This document shows, one piece after another, positions 41,058 through 50,118 of a stretch of DNA of 56,478 nt; within the stretch, counting starts at the first letter, position 1; every line of letters begins with the position of its first letter. A program made the position numbers and the translations under genes. The DNA comes from Nodosilinea sp. LEGE 07298 (GTDB taxonomy: Bacteria; Cyanobacteriota; Cyanobacteriia; Phormidesmidales; Phormidesmidaceae): contig NZ_JADEXE010000010.1 of NCBI RefSeq assembly GCF_015207265.1, positions 1 to 56,478 on the forward strand, in the 5' to 3' direction. The notes beneath the pieces were generated by a model that searched no databases, had not been told where the DNA came from, and was given only the letters and a program-made list of their open reading frames with translations.

Positions 41058-42005
41058 ATGCCTAACCTAAAAGCGATTCGAGACCGCATTAAGTCTGTTA
41101 AAAATACTCGCAAAATTACCGAAGCGATGCGTCTAGTGGCTGCGGCTAAGGTGCGTCGCGCTCAGGAGCAGGTGATTGCCACCCGGCCCTTTGCCGATCG
41201 CCTAGCTCAGGTGCTCTACGGCCTGCAAAGCCGCCTCCGATTTGAGGAGGCCGATCTGCCTCTGCTGAAGCAGCGCGACGTTCAAACCGTGGCTCTGCTG
41301 GTCATCTCCGGCGATCGCGGCCTCTGCGGCGGCTACAACACCAACGTCATTCGCCGAGCCGAAATCCGCGCTCAGGAACTGGCGGCTGAGGGCTTGAACT
41401 ACAAGTTTGTTATCGTCGGTCGCAAGGCCAACCAGTACTTCAAGCGCCGCGAACAGCCAATTGAGTCTAGCTTTATCGGTATGGAGCAAATTCCAACCGC
41501 TGCAGAAGCATCGACGATTGCCGACGAGCTGCTCTCGCTGTTTCTGTCTGACGAAGTTGATCGCGTTGAACTGGTCTATACCCGATTTGTGTCGCTGGTC
41601 AGCTCTCGTCCGGTGATTCAAACGCTGCTGCCCCTCGATCCCCAGGGTCTAGAGGTATCGGATGACGAAATTTTCCGACTCACTACCCGAGCTGGAGTTT
41701 TTCAAGTGGAGCGTGAGAAGGTGACTGGGCCGACTCCAGCGGAGTTTCCCCAGGACATGATCTTCGAGCAAGATCCGGTGCAAATTTTAGATGCGCTGCT
41801 GCCTCTATATCTGAACAACCAGATTCTGCGGGCGCTGCAGGAGTCGGCGGCGAGTGAACTGGCCGCCCGAATGACTGCGATGAACAACGCCAGCGACAAC
41901 GCGAAGGAATTGGCTAAGTCCCTCAACCTGACCTACAACAAAGCGCGTCAGGCCGCTATTACCCAGGAAATTCTGGAAGTGGTAGCAGGGGCTAACTCTC
42001 TGTAA
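41058..42005 (+). CDS. atpC: ATP synthase F1 subunit gamma
   Basis: This central rotor shaft has 315 residues (named atpG in E. coli). The N-terminal [20 protein letters not shown] and C-terminal [20 protein letters not shown] helices form the coiled coil. The cyanobacterial/chloroplast insertion lies around residues 198-232 ([16 protein letters not shown]). It lacks the cysteine pair that makes the plant enzyme thiol-regulated, as is normal in cyanobacteria. A strong terminator follows. Confidence 0.97.
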   Translation: MPNLKAIRDRIKSVKNTRKITEAMRLVAAAKVRRAQEQVIATRPFADRLAQVLYGLQSRLRFEEADLPLLKQRDVQTVALLVISGDRGLCGGYNTNVIRRAEIRAQELAAEGLNYKFVIVGRKANQYFKRREQPIESSFIGMEQIPTAAEASTIADELLSLFLSDEVDRVELVYTRFVSLVSSRPVIQTLLPLDPQGLEVSDDEIFRLTTRAGVFQVEREKVTGPTPAEFPQDMIFEQDPVQILDALLPLYLNNQILRALQESAASELAARMTAMNNASDNAKELAKSLNLTYNKARQAAITQEILEVVAGANSL

Positions 42006-42033
42006 GCCTGGAACAACCTACATTCACGATTCG

Positions 42034-42069
42034 AAAGCCCGCCACAGTTGTGACGGGCTTTTCTTTTTT
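42034..42069 (+). terminator. Intrinsic terminator of the ATP synthase cluster
   Basis: AAAGCCCG (42034-42041) pairs with CGGGCTTT (42054-42061), with partial further pairing of CACA and TGTG inside. It is followed by TCTTTTTTA. It lies 29 bp after the atpC stop and ends the transcription unit before the convergent galE. Confidence 0.88.
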
Positions 42070-42162
42070 ATAGGGTTTGTGGGAGCCTTAGGGACTGGGT
42101 GAGGTCTCTGGGGGGCAAGCTGATCCGTTCGCGAAGCGTCTCCGCCACCAAGGACAGATTCT

Positions 42163-43161
42163 CTAGCCGTGGCGGGTTTGGTGCCAGGCCCAGGCGTGGG
42201 TCAGAATGGTGTCAATGTCGGCGTACTGCGGGTTCCAGCCTAGGACGCTGCGGGCGCGATCGCTGCCTCCCACCAGCGCAGGTGGATCGCCGGGGCGGCG
42301 TTCAACTTCCACCACCGGGATAGTCTTACCTGTTACCCGTACCGCCGCATCAATCACCTCTCGCACCGAGAAGCCGCTGCCGTTGCCCAGATTAAAGACA
42401 TTGCTCTCGCCACCTTTTAGCAGGTACTCCAAGCCCAGAATATGGGCATCGGCGAGGTCGCACACGTGGATGTAGTCGCGGACGCAGGTGCCGTCGGGGG
42501 TAGGGTAGTCGGTGCCAAAAACGCTGATCGACTCTCGCTGCCCCAGAGCTGTTTGCAGCACCAGGGGAATCAGGTGGGTTTCGGGATTGTGGTCTTCGCC
42601 CAGTAGCCCGTTGGGATGGGCACCCGCCGCATTGAAATAGCGAAAGCGTACCGATCGCAAATCGTAGGCTTTGTCGTAGTCGGTCAAAATGCGCTCAACC
42701 ATTAGCTTGGTGGCACCGTAGGGGTTGATCGGGTTTTGGGGATGGGACTCTGTAATCGGCATTTCCTGGGGCACGCCGTAGGTAGCGCAGGTCGAAGAAA
42801 AGACGACGTTTTTGACCCCGGCTTCCACCATGACATCGAGCAACGACAGTGTGCCTACAACGTTGTTTTCGTAGTATTTGGCAGGGTTGCTGACCGACTC
42901 GCCCACATAGGCGTAGGCCGAAAAATGCATGACGGCGCTGACGTCGTAGCGGCTAAAGATTGACTTGAGCAGCTCTTTGTCTAGGGTACTGCCCTCAATT
43001 AGTTCAGTTTTTAGCACATTCTCGACTAGGTCACGATGGCCATAGACCAGGTTGTCTAGAATCAAAACTCGATAGCCTTCCTGCTGAAGGGCCATCACGG
43101 CGTGGCTGCCGATGTAACCAGCCCCCCCTGTCACCAGGATGGTTTTTGCCTCAGTTGTCAT
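42163..43161 (-). CDS. galE: UDP-glucose 4-epimerase
   Basis: This extended SDR of 332 residues interconverts UDP-glucose and UDP-galactose, feeding polysaccharide and galactolipid synthesis. NAD-binding GGAGYIGSH (12-20), catalytic SSTCATYG with Thr124 and Tyr148-x3-Lys152 (NPYGATK) are present. FRYFNAAGAHPNG and CVRDYIHVCDLADAH are GalE-specific. It converges on the atp terminator. No other sugar nucleotide genes adjoin it. Confidence 0.95.
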   Translation of the reverse strand: MTTEAKTILVTGGAGYIGSHAVMALQQEGYRVLILDNLVYGHRDLVENVLKTELIEGSTLDKELLKSIFSRYDVSAVMHFSAYAYVGESVSNPAKYYENNVVGTLSLLDVMVEAGVKNVVFSSTCATYGVPQEMPITESHPQNPINPYGATKLMVERILTDYDKAYDLRSVRFRYFNAAGAHPNGLLGEDHNPETHLIPLVLQTALGQRESISVFGTDYPTPDGTCVRDYIHVCDLADAHILGLEYLLKGGESNVFNLGNGSGFSVREVIDAAVRVTGKTIPVVEVERRPGDPPALVGGSDRARSVLGWNPQYADIDTILTHAWAWHQTRHG

Positions 43162-43370
43162 AGGAATTATCTCTAGGGTATTCAGTACTGTTTAAGCTGC
43201 GGACTCGGTGCAGTACTGTTGGTGCTGGCCGAGTGATGCCATTTTAGCTTTGGCCCCCGACCCACCCTGATGTCTAATGGTGGGGTTACTAACTTTTTAT
43301 CTCTAAGCAAGGGTGCCTTACAGAAAAAAAATGCTGAGGGATTGCATCTGCTAGCGCCGCCCTGGCCTCA

Positions 43371-43411
43371 CTTAAATAAGCTTTAACCAAAGCTTACCGC
43401 CCACTTAGTCC
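43371..43411 (+). promoter_or_regulatory. Four 11-bp-spaced CTTA repeats resembling a Pho box
   Basis: CTTAAATA (43371), TTTAACCA (43382), CTTACCGC (43393) and CTTAGTCC (43404) start exactly 11 bp apart, each 8-bp unit separated by 3 bp. Cyanobacterial Pho boxes bound by SphR/PhoB are tandem CTTAACCT-like octamers with 3-bp spacers. Individual matches are only 5 or 6 of 8. The array precedes a predicted phosphoesterase gene. The segment also contains the inverted repeat TAAGCTTT-AACC-AAAGCTTA (43377-43396), an alternative reading. Confidence 0.45.
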
Positions 43412-43492
43412 TCCCATGAAGCTTTGCCGTACGCAATGGCCGAAGATAGCTCCGTAGCAATGACTACAAGATGTAACCCCCAAGTGTTATCT

Positions 43493-46400
43493 ATGGCTGA
43501 CTTCAAGCTCCAACTCTTTCATGCGGCCGATCAAGAGGGTAATATTTCTGCCCTGGATGATGCTCCTCGATTTTCAGCTGTATTAAACGCTCTAAAAAAC
43601 CAGGATATTGATGGTGACGGCGTCGCTGGATTTGCTAATACTCTAATTTTGTCTTCTGGAGATGCCTACATTCCCGGCGTATTTTTCAGCGCCAGTGGTG
43701 AGGCGTTCGGCGGAGCTGGCAGAGGCGATATTTTAATTCAAAACGCCCTGGGCTTTCAGGCGATCGCCTTTGGCAACCACGAGTTTGACCAGGGTACCGG
43801 CCTAGTGGCTAACCTGATCAGCGCTGGAGAAGATGATCCTGAAACTGCGATCGACGAGTCTTTCCCGGGCACTGCGTTCCCCTACCTGAGCAGCAACCTC
43901 GACTTTAGCACCGATGCTAACCTGGTCGACCTGGTGGTGCCCGATGCCCAGACACCTCTGCCCAACAGCATTGCGGCTTCTACGGTGATTGAGATCAATG
44001 GCGAAAGAATTGGTGTAGTGGGGGCTACGACCCCGACCATCAGCAACGTTAATGTGCGCATCTCTAGCCCTGGCGACGTGACGGTGCTGCCCCAGCCGTT
44101 TGACAGCAGCCCTACCCCAGCACAGCTCGATGCGCTAGCGGCTGAAATTCAGGCTGATGTGGACGCGCTGCTGGCAGCTAACCCCGACATTAATAAAGTC
44201 GTGCTGCTGGCCCACATGCAGCAGATTGCCATTGAGCAAGAGCTAGCTCAGCGCCTGTCAAATGTAGACATCATTGTGGCTGGCGGCTCGAACACTCGTC
44301 TGCTTGATGAAACCGATCGCCTCCGCGCTGGCGACATCGACCAGGGGGTCTATCCCATCGTTCAAACCGGGGCCGATGGCAATCCCGTAGCGGTGGTCAA
44401 CACCGACGGCAACTATAAGTATGTGGGCCGCCTGGTGATTGACTTTGATGAGAATGGGATACTGCTGCCAGAAAGCTATAATCCCGCAATCAGCGGTGCC
44501 TACGCTACCGATGAGCAGGGCGTTGTCGAGGTTGGTGGTGTAGGATTGGCCGATCCCAAAATTGTGGCCATTACTGATGCCCTGCGCGAGGTAATTATTG
44601 CCACCGAAAGCAATGTCTTTGGCGTTAGCGAAGTCTTTTTGGAGGGGCGTCGCGGTGAGGTTCGTACTGAAGAAACTAACCTGGGCAACCTAACTGCCGA
44701 CGCCAATCTAGCCGTTGCGCGCGAGGTTGACCCCACTACGGTCATTTCGCTCAAGAATGGCGGTGGCATTCGCAACCCGATTGGGCAAGTTGTGGTGCCA
44801 GCTGGCGGCACAGGAGAGGCTGAACTGTTACCCAATGAAGAAATTCCTGGAGTGAAGCCTGCGGGCGGTATTTCCCAGACCGACATTGAGAACACGCTGC
44901 AATTTAACAACGAGCTATCGCTTGTCACCGTCACCGCTGCAGAATTGGTAGCGCTGATTGAGCACGGCGTTTCGGCCAGCAGCCTGGATGACAGTGCCAC
45001 CCCTGGTCAGTTTCCTCAAATTGGTGGATTTTCCTTTAGTTTTGATGTCACTGCTGAACCGGGCAACCGTGTTCAGTCGCTGGCGATCGAATCTGAAGAC
45101 GGCACCGATCTTGATGTCGTGGTACAAAATGGTGAGATTGTCGGTGACCCCAGCCGCACGTTCCGTATGGTAACGCTGAGCTTCTTGGCTGGCGGTGGCG
45201 ATGGCTATCCTTTTCCTACGAGTGAAGCAGCCAACCGAGTAGACCTAGTGGATGAAGATGCGCCTACTACGGGAAATGCGACCTTTGCCGCCGACTTTTC
45301 TGAGCAGGATGCGCTGGCAGAGTATCTGTTCGACAACTTCGGGGCAGCAACCCCCTTTGCCGCTGCTGAGACCGATCGCAGTCTAGACACCCGAGTCCAG
45401 AATCTGGCCTTCCGCAGCGATACCGTTATCGACGCCAGCACCGGTGAACCCATCCTACCTCCCGTCGATGGGCCTGATTTCTCCGGTGGTTTCGACGGAC
45501 CCTTTGCCCAAATCGGCAGACTAGACCTCGCCGATGGGGCCGAGATCAACGCTTACGATCCCGGATCTAAGAAGCTCTTCGTGGTTTCTGGCGAACCCAC
45601 GCTGCAAGTCGTTGATCTCAGCGACCCCACTGCTCCGATCGCACTGCCGCTGATCGACTTGAGCGCCTACGGCGGGGGCATTAACAGCGTTGCGGTCAAC
45701 AACGGCTTATTGGCTGTTGCAGTGGCAGCTGACTCAGCCACCGATAACGGCGTGGTCGTCTTCCTCAACGCTGAGGGCACTGTGCTGAACAGCCTCACCG
45801 TGGGGGCACTGCCCGATATGGTGACCTTCACCCCCGATGGCACCAAAGTTCTGGTGGCTAACGAAGGTGAGCCCAATGCTGACTACACCGTCGATCCTGA
45901 AGGTTCAGTTAGCATTATTGACCTCAGCAATGGCGTAGACAATGCAACGGTTGCAACTGCCGGGTTTACACAGTTCAACGATCGCGCCGATGAGCTAAAG
46001 GCGGCAGGTGTTAAGCTGTTTGGCCTAAACGCTACGGTGGCCCAAGACGTTGAGCCGGAGTACATCGCGGTTTCGCCCGATGGCACCACCGCCTGGGCCA
46101 CGCTGCAAGAGAGCAATGCCTTTGCCCTGATTGATATCGCTAGCGCCACCGTTACAGATATCTTGCCCCTGGGCTTTAAGGATTACAGCACTGGCCCTAA
46201 GCTTGATGCCAGCAACGAGGATGGCGGCATTAACCTCCAAAACTGGCCCGTATTTGGGGTTTATCAGCCTGATGCGATCGCAAGCTACGCCGTTAATGGC
46301 ATGACCTACTACGTCACCGCCAACGAAGGCGATGCCCGCATCCGCCCCGACGGTGACATCGAAGACGAAGCGGGCAACGTCATTGTTGAAGAGGGTGTCT

Positions 46401-47482
46401 TTTTTAACGAAGAAGCCCGCATCAAAGATGTTGTGCTTGACCCTACAGCCTTTCCCAATGCAGCTTTCTTGCAGCAGGACGAAAATATAGGCCGCCTCAA
46501 CATTACTACGGCTCTGGGAGATACCGATGGTGATGGTGATTTTGATGAGCTCTACAGCTTTGGCGGTCGCTCCTTCAGCATTTGGGATCAAACCGGCAAT
46601 CTCGTCTTTGATAGCGGCGATGACATGGCCAATATCACCGCGCAGCTGACCCCAGAACTCTTCAACGCTAACGACGGTGACCCTGCGGAGTTCGACCAGC
46701 GTTCTGACGACAAGGGAGCCGAACCCGAAGCGCTGACTGTTGCTAAGGTTGGTGATACAACCTATGCTTTTGTTGGTCTTGAGCGGGCTGGTGGAGGCGT
46801 CTTGATCTACGACATCAGCAATCCCTTTGCCCCCACGTTTGTGCAGTACATTCGTGACGATCGCGATGTTGCCCCTGAAGGTTTATCCTTTATTGCAGCG
46901 GCAGACAGCCCCAACGGCAACCCGCTGTTAGTAGTGGCCAACGAGGCCAGCAGCACCATTACTGTGTTTGAGGCCAGCGCTCTGATCGGGGAACCTGAGC
47001 CCGAAGTACCTGGCGTATTCCTCGACCTGCGCGACATTACCGGTGATGTGGACACCACCTTTACGGTTAACCGGGAAGCTGCCTTCGATAACTTCGTCGG
47101 CTTCTACCAGGTGACCGACACCAATGGAGGCATCGACCTAGACGGTGATGGAACTGCCGACGTTGCTCCCGGTCAGGCGGGTTACACCAAGGCGGCCCTG
47201 GCTGCTCGCGCTGAGTCTGTGGCGTTAACCACAGCTAACTTAACCGAGTCTGTCTTTGAGACAACCGTGGCTGGGGGCAGCCTCTACGCTCCCTTCTTGA
47301 TCGTCAACGGCACTCCAGAGGACTTTAGTGCTAGTCAGGTGTACTTTGCCTTTGGGGCCGCCAACGCCGATGGCATTGAGCATGTGCGCGTTGCCGATGG
47401 GGCGATTGGGTTTGAAGACCTGTTTGGCGGTGGCGACAACGACTTCAATGACATAGTTGTCGCGTTCTCGTCGCTGGCCTAG
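43493..47482 (+). CDS. Very large 5'-nucleotidase-like phosphoesterase / choice-of-anchor I / DUF4114 protein
   Basis: This acidic protein of about 1329 residues has three parts. The N-terminal third is a UshA-like metallophosphoesterase: metal motifs LQLFHAADQEG, LILSSGDAY, AFGNHEFDQG and VVLLAHMQQ, then a C-terminal nucleotidase domain (LKNGGGIRNP, SFLAGGGDGYPF). The middle is a propeller-like choice-of-anchor-I region (VNNGLLAVAVAAD, VTFTPDGTKVLVANEGEPN, DTDGDGDFDELYSFGGRSFSIW). The end is a DUF4114-type domain (FEDLFGGGDNDFNDIVVAF). No signal peptide is visible, so type I-like secretion is inferred. Starts at 43424, 43436, 43460 and 43493 are all open; 43493 fits the fold best. Confidence 0.85.
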   Translation: MADFKLQLFHAADQEGNISALDDAPRFSAVLNALKNQDIDGDGVAGFANTLILSSGDAYIPGVFFSASGEAFGGAGRGDILIQNALGFQAIAFGNHEFDQGTGLVANLISAGEDDPETAIDESFPGTAFPYLSSNLDFSTDANLVDLVVPDAQTPLPNSIAASTVIEINGERIGVVGATTPTISNVNVRISSPGDVTVLPQPFDSSPTPAQLDALAAEIQADVDALLAANPDINKVVLLAHMQQIAIEQELAQRLSNVDIIVAGGSNTRLLDETDRLRAGDIDQGVYPIVQTGADGNPVAVVNTDGNYKYVGRLVIDFDENGILLPESYNPAISGAYATDEQGVVEVGGVGLADPKIVAITDALREVIIATESNVFGVSEVFLEGRRGEVRTEETNLGNLTADANLAVAREVDPTTVISLKNGGGIRNPIGQVVVPAGGTGEAELLPNEEIPGVKPAGGISQTDIENTLQFNNELSLVTVTAAELVALIEHGVSASSLDDSATPGQFPQIGGFSFSFDVTAEPGNRVQSLAIESEDGTDLDVVVQNGEIVGDPSRTFRMVTLSFLAGGGDGYPFPTSEAANRVDLVDEDAPTTGNATFAADFSEQDALAEYLFDNFGAATPFAAAETDRSLDTRVQNLAFRSDTVIDASTGEPILPPVDGPDFSGGFDGPFAQIGRLDLADGAEINAYDPGSKKLFVVSGEPTLQVVDLSDPTAPIALPLIDLSAYGGGINSVAVNNGLLAVAVAADSATDNGVVVFLNAEGTVLNSLTVGALPDMVTFTPDGTKVLVANEGEPNADYTVDPEGSVSIIDLSNGVDNATVATAGFTQFNDRADELKAAGVKLFGLNATVAQDVEPEYIAVSPDGTTAWATLQESNAFALIDIASATVTDILPLGFKDYSTGPKLDASNEDGGINLQNWPVFGVYQPDAIASYAVNGMTYYVTANEGDARIRPDGDIEDEAGNVIVEEGVFFNEEARIKDVVLDPTAFPNAAFLQQDENIGRLNITTALGDTDGDGDFDELYSFGGRSFSIWDQTGNLVFDSGDDMANITAQLTPELFNANDGDPAEFDQRSDDKGAEPEALTVAKVGDTTYAFVGLERAGGGVLIYDISNPFAPTFVQYIRDDRDVAPEGLSFIAAADSPNGNPLLVVANEASSTITVFEASALIGEPEPEVPGVFLDLRDITGDVDTTFTVNREAAFDNFVGFYQVTDTNGGIDLDGDGTADVAPGQAGYTKAALAARAESVALTTANLTESVFETTVAGGSLYAPFLIVNGTPEDFSASQVYFAFGAANADGIEHVRVADGAIGFEDLFGGGDNDFNDIVVAFSSLA

Positions 47483-47495
47483 GCACTAGGGCAAC

Positions 47496-47531
47496 CGGTG
47501 GGCATGGCTTACCTCTGAGCCATGCCCACCG
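47496..47531 (+). terminator. Hairpin after the large phosphoesterase gene
   Basis: CGGTGGGCATGGCT (47496-47509) and AGCCATGCCCACCG (47518-47531) pair perfectly over 14 bp with an 8-base loop, 14 bp after the stop codon. There is no U tract after it, so it may end transcription only partly or protect the mRNA 3' end. Confidence 0.65.
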
Positions 47532-48011
47532 CTAATGCTGCGATCGCAGGCCCAGCCACTGGGTCTGCTTTTTAGATGGCCAAAAGGTGCGATCGCATGA
47601 TTGTTTTCTGTCTATCAAAAATTGGCGATAGCAAAAACTACTAAAAAGTGGAGGTCTTAGAGAAAACTAACAATAACGTTATAAAAAGCAAGTAATCTTA
47701 GCCTGCTTAATTAAGTTTGGCCTTATGAAGACTTAGTATTGTGTCTTAACTGCGTTGTCCAAGGCTTCGGTTCCTGCTTAATATGCCAATTAAAATGGCT
47801 GTGCTAAAGTGATTTGGTGATCGATTGACAATCCTTAAAAGCTCATCAAATAAGGATTTAGAGAAAGTAGGTCACAAAAGAAAGCGCCGTTCTAGGCCTA
47901 TCTTATTCTGGACATACCCTACTTAACTGAGGCGCTATTCCTGATTACTTTCTAATAGCCAAAGGGCAACATTACTGTAGAGGCTTTCGGTTACTTTAAA
48001 AATTACCGTTG
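47532..48011. other. Intergenic, AT-rich, before the diguanylate cyclase
   Basis: No gene or known RNA was recognised in this 480-bp, AT-rich stretch. TTGACA at 47825-47830 could be a -35, with AAATAA at a 17-bp spacing as a poor -10. It overlaps an 8-bp inverted repeat AATCCTTA (47830-47837) / TAAGGATT (47851-47858), which could be an operator. Confidence 0.35.
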
Positions 48012-48974
48012 ATGAAATCTCTGGACACCCTTGACGTTAGTCAACTCTTTGACTTCAACACCGCTGCCCTAGCCGTTCTGACCTACCTTCACGATCGGCT
48101 CGGGTTTGACTTGTGGATGGTTACCCGCACCGAGGGCAACGATTGGATTGTCTTGCAGGCCAACGATCAGGGTTATGGGGTAAAAGCAGGGGATGTCTTT
48201 AGCTGGACTGATTCGTTTTGCTCACGCATGATTCAAGGCGAAGGCCCCCGCATTGCCCCCTGCTCCGATGAAGTCGCCGCCTACGCCGAAGCGCCCATTG
48301 GCCAACAGGTCAAAATTGGTGCCTACGTGGGCGTTCCCCTAGTCAATGAAAATGGCTCGTTGTTTGGTACCCTGTGCGCCATCGATCCAGCCCCTCAGCC
48401 ACCGACTATTCAGCAAGAATTACCCTTGATTGAGCTGATGGCCCAGCTGCTCAGCCGCATTCTCCACGCCGATACTAAAGCCGCCGAGCAGGCGCGTCTG
48501 GCTGAACGACTGCAAACTGAAGCCCTTACCGATGGGCTGACCGGCCTGTATAATCGCCGCGGTTGGGACCAGCTGCTCGACAGTGAAGAAGAGCGCTGCA
48601 CCATCTATGGCTATCCAGCCTGCATTATCGTTGTCGATATAGATGGCTTAAAAACCATCAACGATAGCCATGGCCACGCGGCAGGCGATCACCTCTTGCA
48701 GCAGACTGCCACTGTGCTGCGGCAGATTACCCGCAAGCAAGATGTAGTCGCTCGCCTTGGCGGTGATGAGTTTGCCATGCTGTGTGTTGAGTGTTCTTTA
48801 GATGAAGGCGAACCCTTAAAAACGCGTCTAGAGCAAGCTCTGGCCGCTAGTCAACTACAGGCTTCGGTGGGTATTGCCGGACGTCACCCGAGCCAGGGAC
48901 TGCGGTGGGCCTGGGCGAACGCCGATCGCATGATGTATGGGTACAAACGTATTCGGCAGACACTGTCTCCTTAA
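48012..48974 (+). CDS. GAF-GGDEF diguanylate cyclase
   Basis: This soluble protein of 320 residues is predicted to make cyclic di-GMP from GTP. The N-terminal 155 residues form a GAF sensor domain (AAYAEAPIGQQVKIGAYVGVPL; GTLCAIDP). After a helix the GGDEF domain begins (LTDGLTGLYNRRG). The active-site motif is intact in VARLGGDEFAM. An RxxD inhibitory site (RKQD) sits five residues before it, so product feedback is expected. No EAL domain is present. The GAF ligand is unknown; I see no bilin-binding cysteine context. Start ATG 48012 is preferred to a TTG three bases upstream. Confidence 0.93.
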   Translation: MKSLDTLDVSQLFDFNTAALAVLTYLHDRLGFDLWMVTRTEGNDWIVLQANDQGYGVKAGDVFSWTDSFCSRMIQGEGPRIAPCSDEVAAYAEAPIGQQVKIGAYVGVPLVNENGSLFGTLCAIDPAPQPPTIQQELPLIELMAQLLSRILHADTKAAEQARLAERLQTEALTDGLTGLYNRRGWDQLLDSEEERCTIYGYPACIIVVDIDGLKTINDSHGHAAGDHLLQQTATVLRQITRKQDVVARLGGDEFAMLCVECSLDEGEPLKTRLEQALAASQLQASVGIAGRHPSQGLRWAWANADRMMYGYKRIRQTLSP

Positions 48975-49174
48975 CGGATGAATAATTTGATTAGATTTGG
49001 TTAGATCAGAGTGCCCCCATCGGTTTAGAATAATTGAGAGGCGTGACAGTCAGGACTCGCTTGTCTCGGGCACCTTGCCTAAACATCTAGTCCATAGCTG
49101 ACAACCCCAAAAATGAAACTTGGTTTGACAAGGGTTTCCCCTTTATCTATACTGAGAATCGTTGAAAAAACCAG

Positions 49175-49247
49175 GCCCCCATCGTCTAGAGGCCTAGGAC
49201 ACCTCCCTTTCACGGAGGCGACGGGGATTCGAATTCCCCTGGGGGTA
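49175..49247 (+). tRNA. trnE: tRNA-Glu (UUC)
   Basis: All arms of a 73-nt tRNA fold. The acceptor GCCCCCA (49175-49181) pairs with TGGGGGT (49240-49246), and the discriminator is A49247. The anticodon stem CCTCC/GGAGG encloses loop CTTTCAC with anticodon TTC at 49209-49211. The T arm is GGGGATTCGAATTCCCC. CCA is not encoded. In cyanobacteria this glutamyl-tRNA is also the precursor of 5-aminolevulinate for chlorophyll, heme and bilins. Confidence 0.97.
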
Positions 49248-49288
49248 TAGTTAAGACATCACGATAGCATTAGCCCTGTAGCGCTCAA

Positions 49289-49310
49289 AAGCCTACGGGG
49301 CTTGCTTTTA
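49289..49310 (+). terminator. Candidate terminator after tRNA-Glu
   Basis: A short stem AAGCC/GGCTT (49289-49293 and 49299-49303) with a five-base loop is followed by GCTTTTA. It is 42 bp after the tRNA and is the only candidate for ending that transcript nearby. Confidence 0.45.
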
Positions 49311-49634
49311 GGAACACACTTAGGAATGTGTATCAACTCTAATGCACCATAATTAACCCGCTTTTTTAGGCCAAATATTAGGCTACGATTTAGGCCGATT
49401 TATAACGGTAATACTCGAAACCCTTGCAGGGTGGTCTTTGCAGGGCCAGGGCCAGCGGTTTCGACCCCTGGGGGATCGTAAAAATGCCAAAGCCCTGTAG
49501 CTACTGCTACAGGGCTTTGGCGTTTAAGCTCACTACTCTAAGAACTATCGAATAGGCCGATGACAAGCCTAGGTACATCCGGTAGTGTAAGGGTTACCCG
49601 GAGTGTGCAGTACAGCCCTTTGTAGGGGGAATCT
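49311..49634. other. Structured intergenic region before the DUF4278 gene
   Basis: No protein-coding frame is credible. The region has repeated GC-rich dyads (CCCT-TGC-AGGG near 49421-49431; CCAGGG/CCCTGG around 49447-49470) and a 16-bp perfect hairpin at 49486-49521. A small structured RNA is possible, but no class was recognised. Confidence 0.4.
49486..49521 (-). terminator. 16-bp perfect hairpin, U tract on the minus strand
   Basis: GCCAAAGCCCTGTAGC (49486-49501) and GCTACAGGGCTTTGGC (49506-49521) are perfect arms around TACT. On the minus strand it is followed by ATTTTTACG, giving a U tract; on the plus strand only GTTTAAG follows. No minus-strand gene ends nearby, so it may end an antisense or unannotated transcript, or serve the plus strand. 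Confidence 0.55.
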
Positions 49635-50069
49635 ATGGCCTTTTTTACCTTGTTGGCAACCGCCGTGGGGATTGTCTCTGTGCTGGGGTTGGTGATAGTA
49701 GGGTTGGTGGAAGCCCCGTGGCAGGTGCTGTTGTTGGGGCTCTTAGGTGCTCTCTACGCACTACAGCGGCAGATTGGGGCTAGCGAATCGGTAGCTCAAT
49801 CCAGCGATGCCGATATTTCACCCGCGATCGCTCCTGATTCAACTTTGGTCAATACCTTAGTCAAACCAGAGTCGACGGAAGCTGATCAGTCAAACTCAAT
49901 CGACGGCACAGAGGCAGCTAACGATAGTTATGAGTTAACCTATCGCGGCATTCGATACCGCTCGTCTCACGCTGCCCCAGATGCGTCTGCCGCCGATCAG
50001 TCTACCGACTCTGATCAGTCGGCTGCTAAGACCGAGGGCATCTATCGCGGACAGCGGTGGCAGCGCTAG
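49635..50069 (+). CDS. Membrane-anchored DUF4278 domain protein
   Basis: This protein of 144 residues has two adjoining hydrophobic stretches at residues 1-45 (LLATAVGIVSVLGLVIVGLV; VLLLGLLGALYAL). An acidic, Ser-rich spacer precedes a C-terminal DUF4278-like segment with YELTYRGIRYRSS and the terminal YRGQRWQR. DUF4278 proteins are common in cyanobacteria and of unknown function. GTAGGGGGA at 49623-49631 includes a strong ribosome binding site before ATG 49635. Confidence 0.8.
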   Translation: MAFFTLLATAVGIVSVLGLVIVGLVEAPWQVLLLGLLGALYALQRQIGASESVAQSSDADISPAIAPDSTLVNTLVKPESTEADQSNSIDGTEAANDSYELTYRGIRYRSSHAAPDASAADQSTDSDQSAAKTEGIYRGQRWQR

Positions 50070-50118
50070 AGGTAGCTAAATTGGTGCTGTATGTGAGTGC
50101 ATGGACTATTTTAATCGG

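Noticed and set aside
46025-46591. 188-codon minus-strand frame inside the large phosphoesterase gene
   Set aside because: Shadow of the highly coding plus strand, with no start signal and no family likeness.
49441-49480. Possible tRNA T-arm remnant (GGTTTCGACCCC)
   Set aside because: No acceptor or anticodon arm can be built around it, so it is not a tRNA gene.
49497-49510. GTA-N8-TAC, the NtcA-binding consensus
   Set aside because: The match is created by the palindromic stem-loop at 49486-49521 and has no promoter context.
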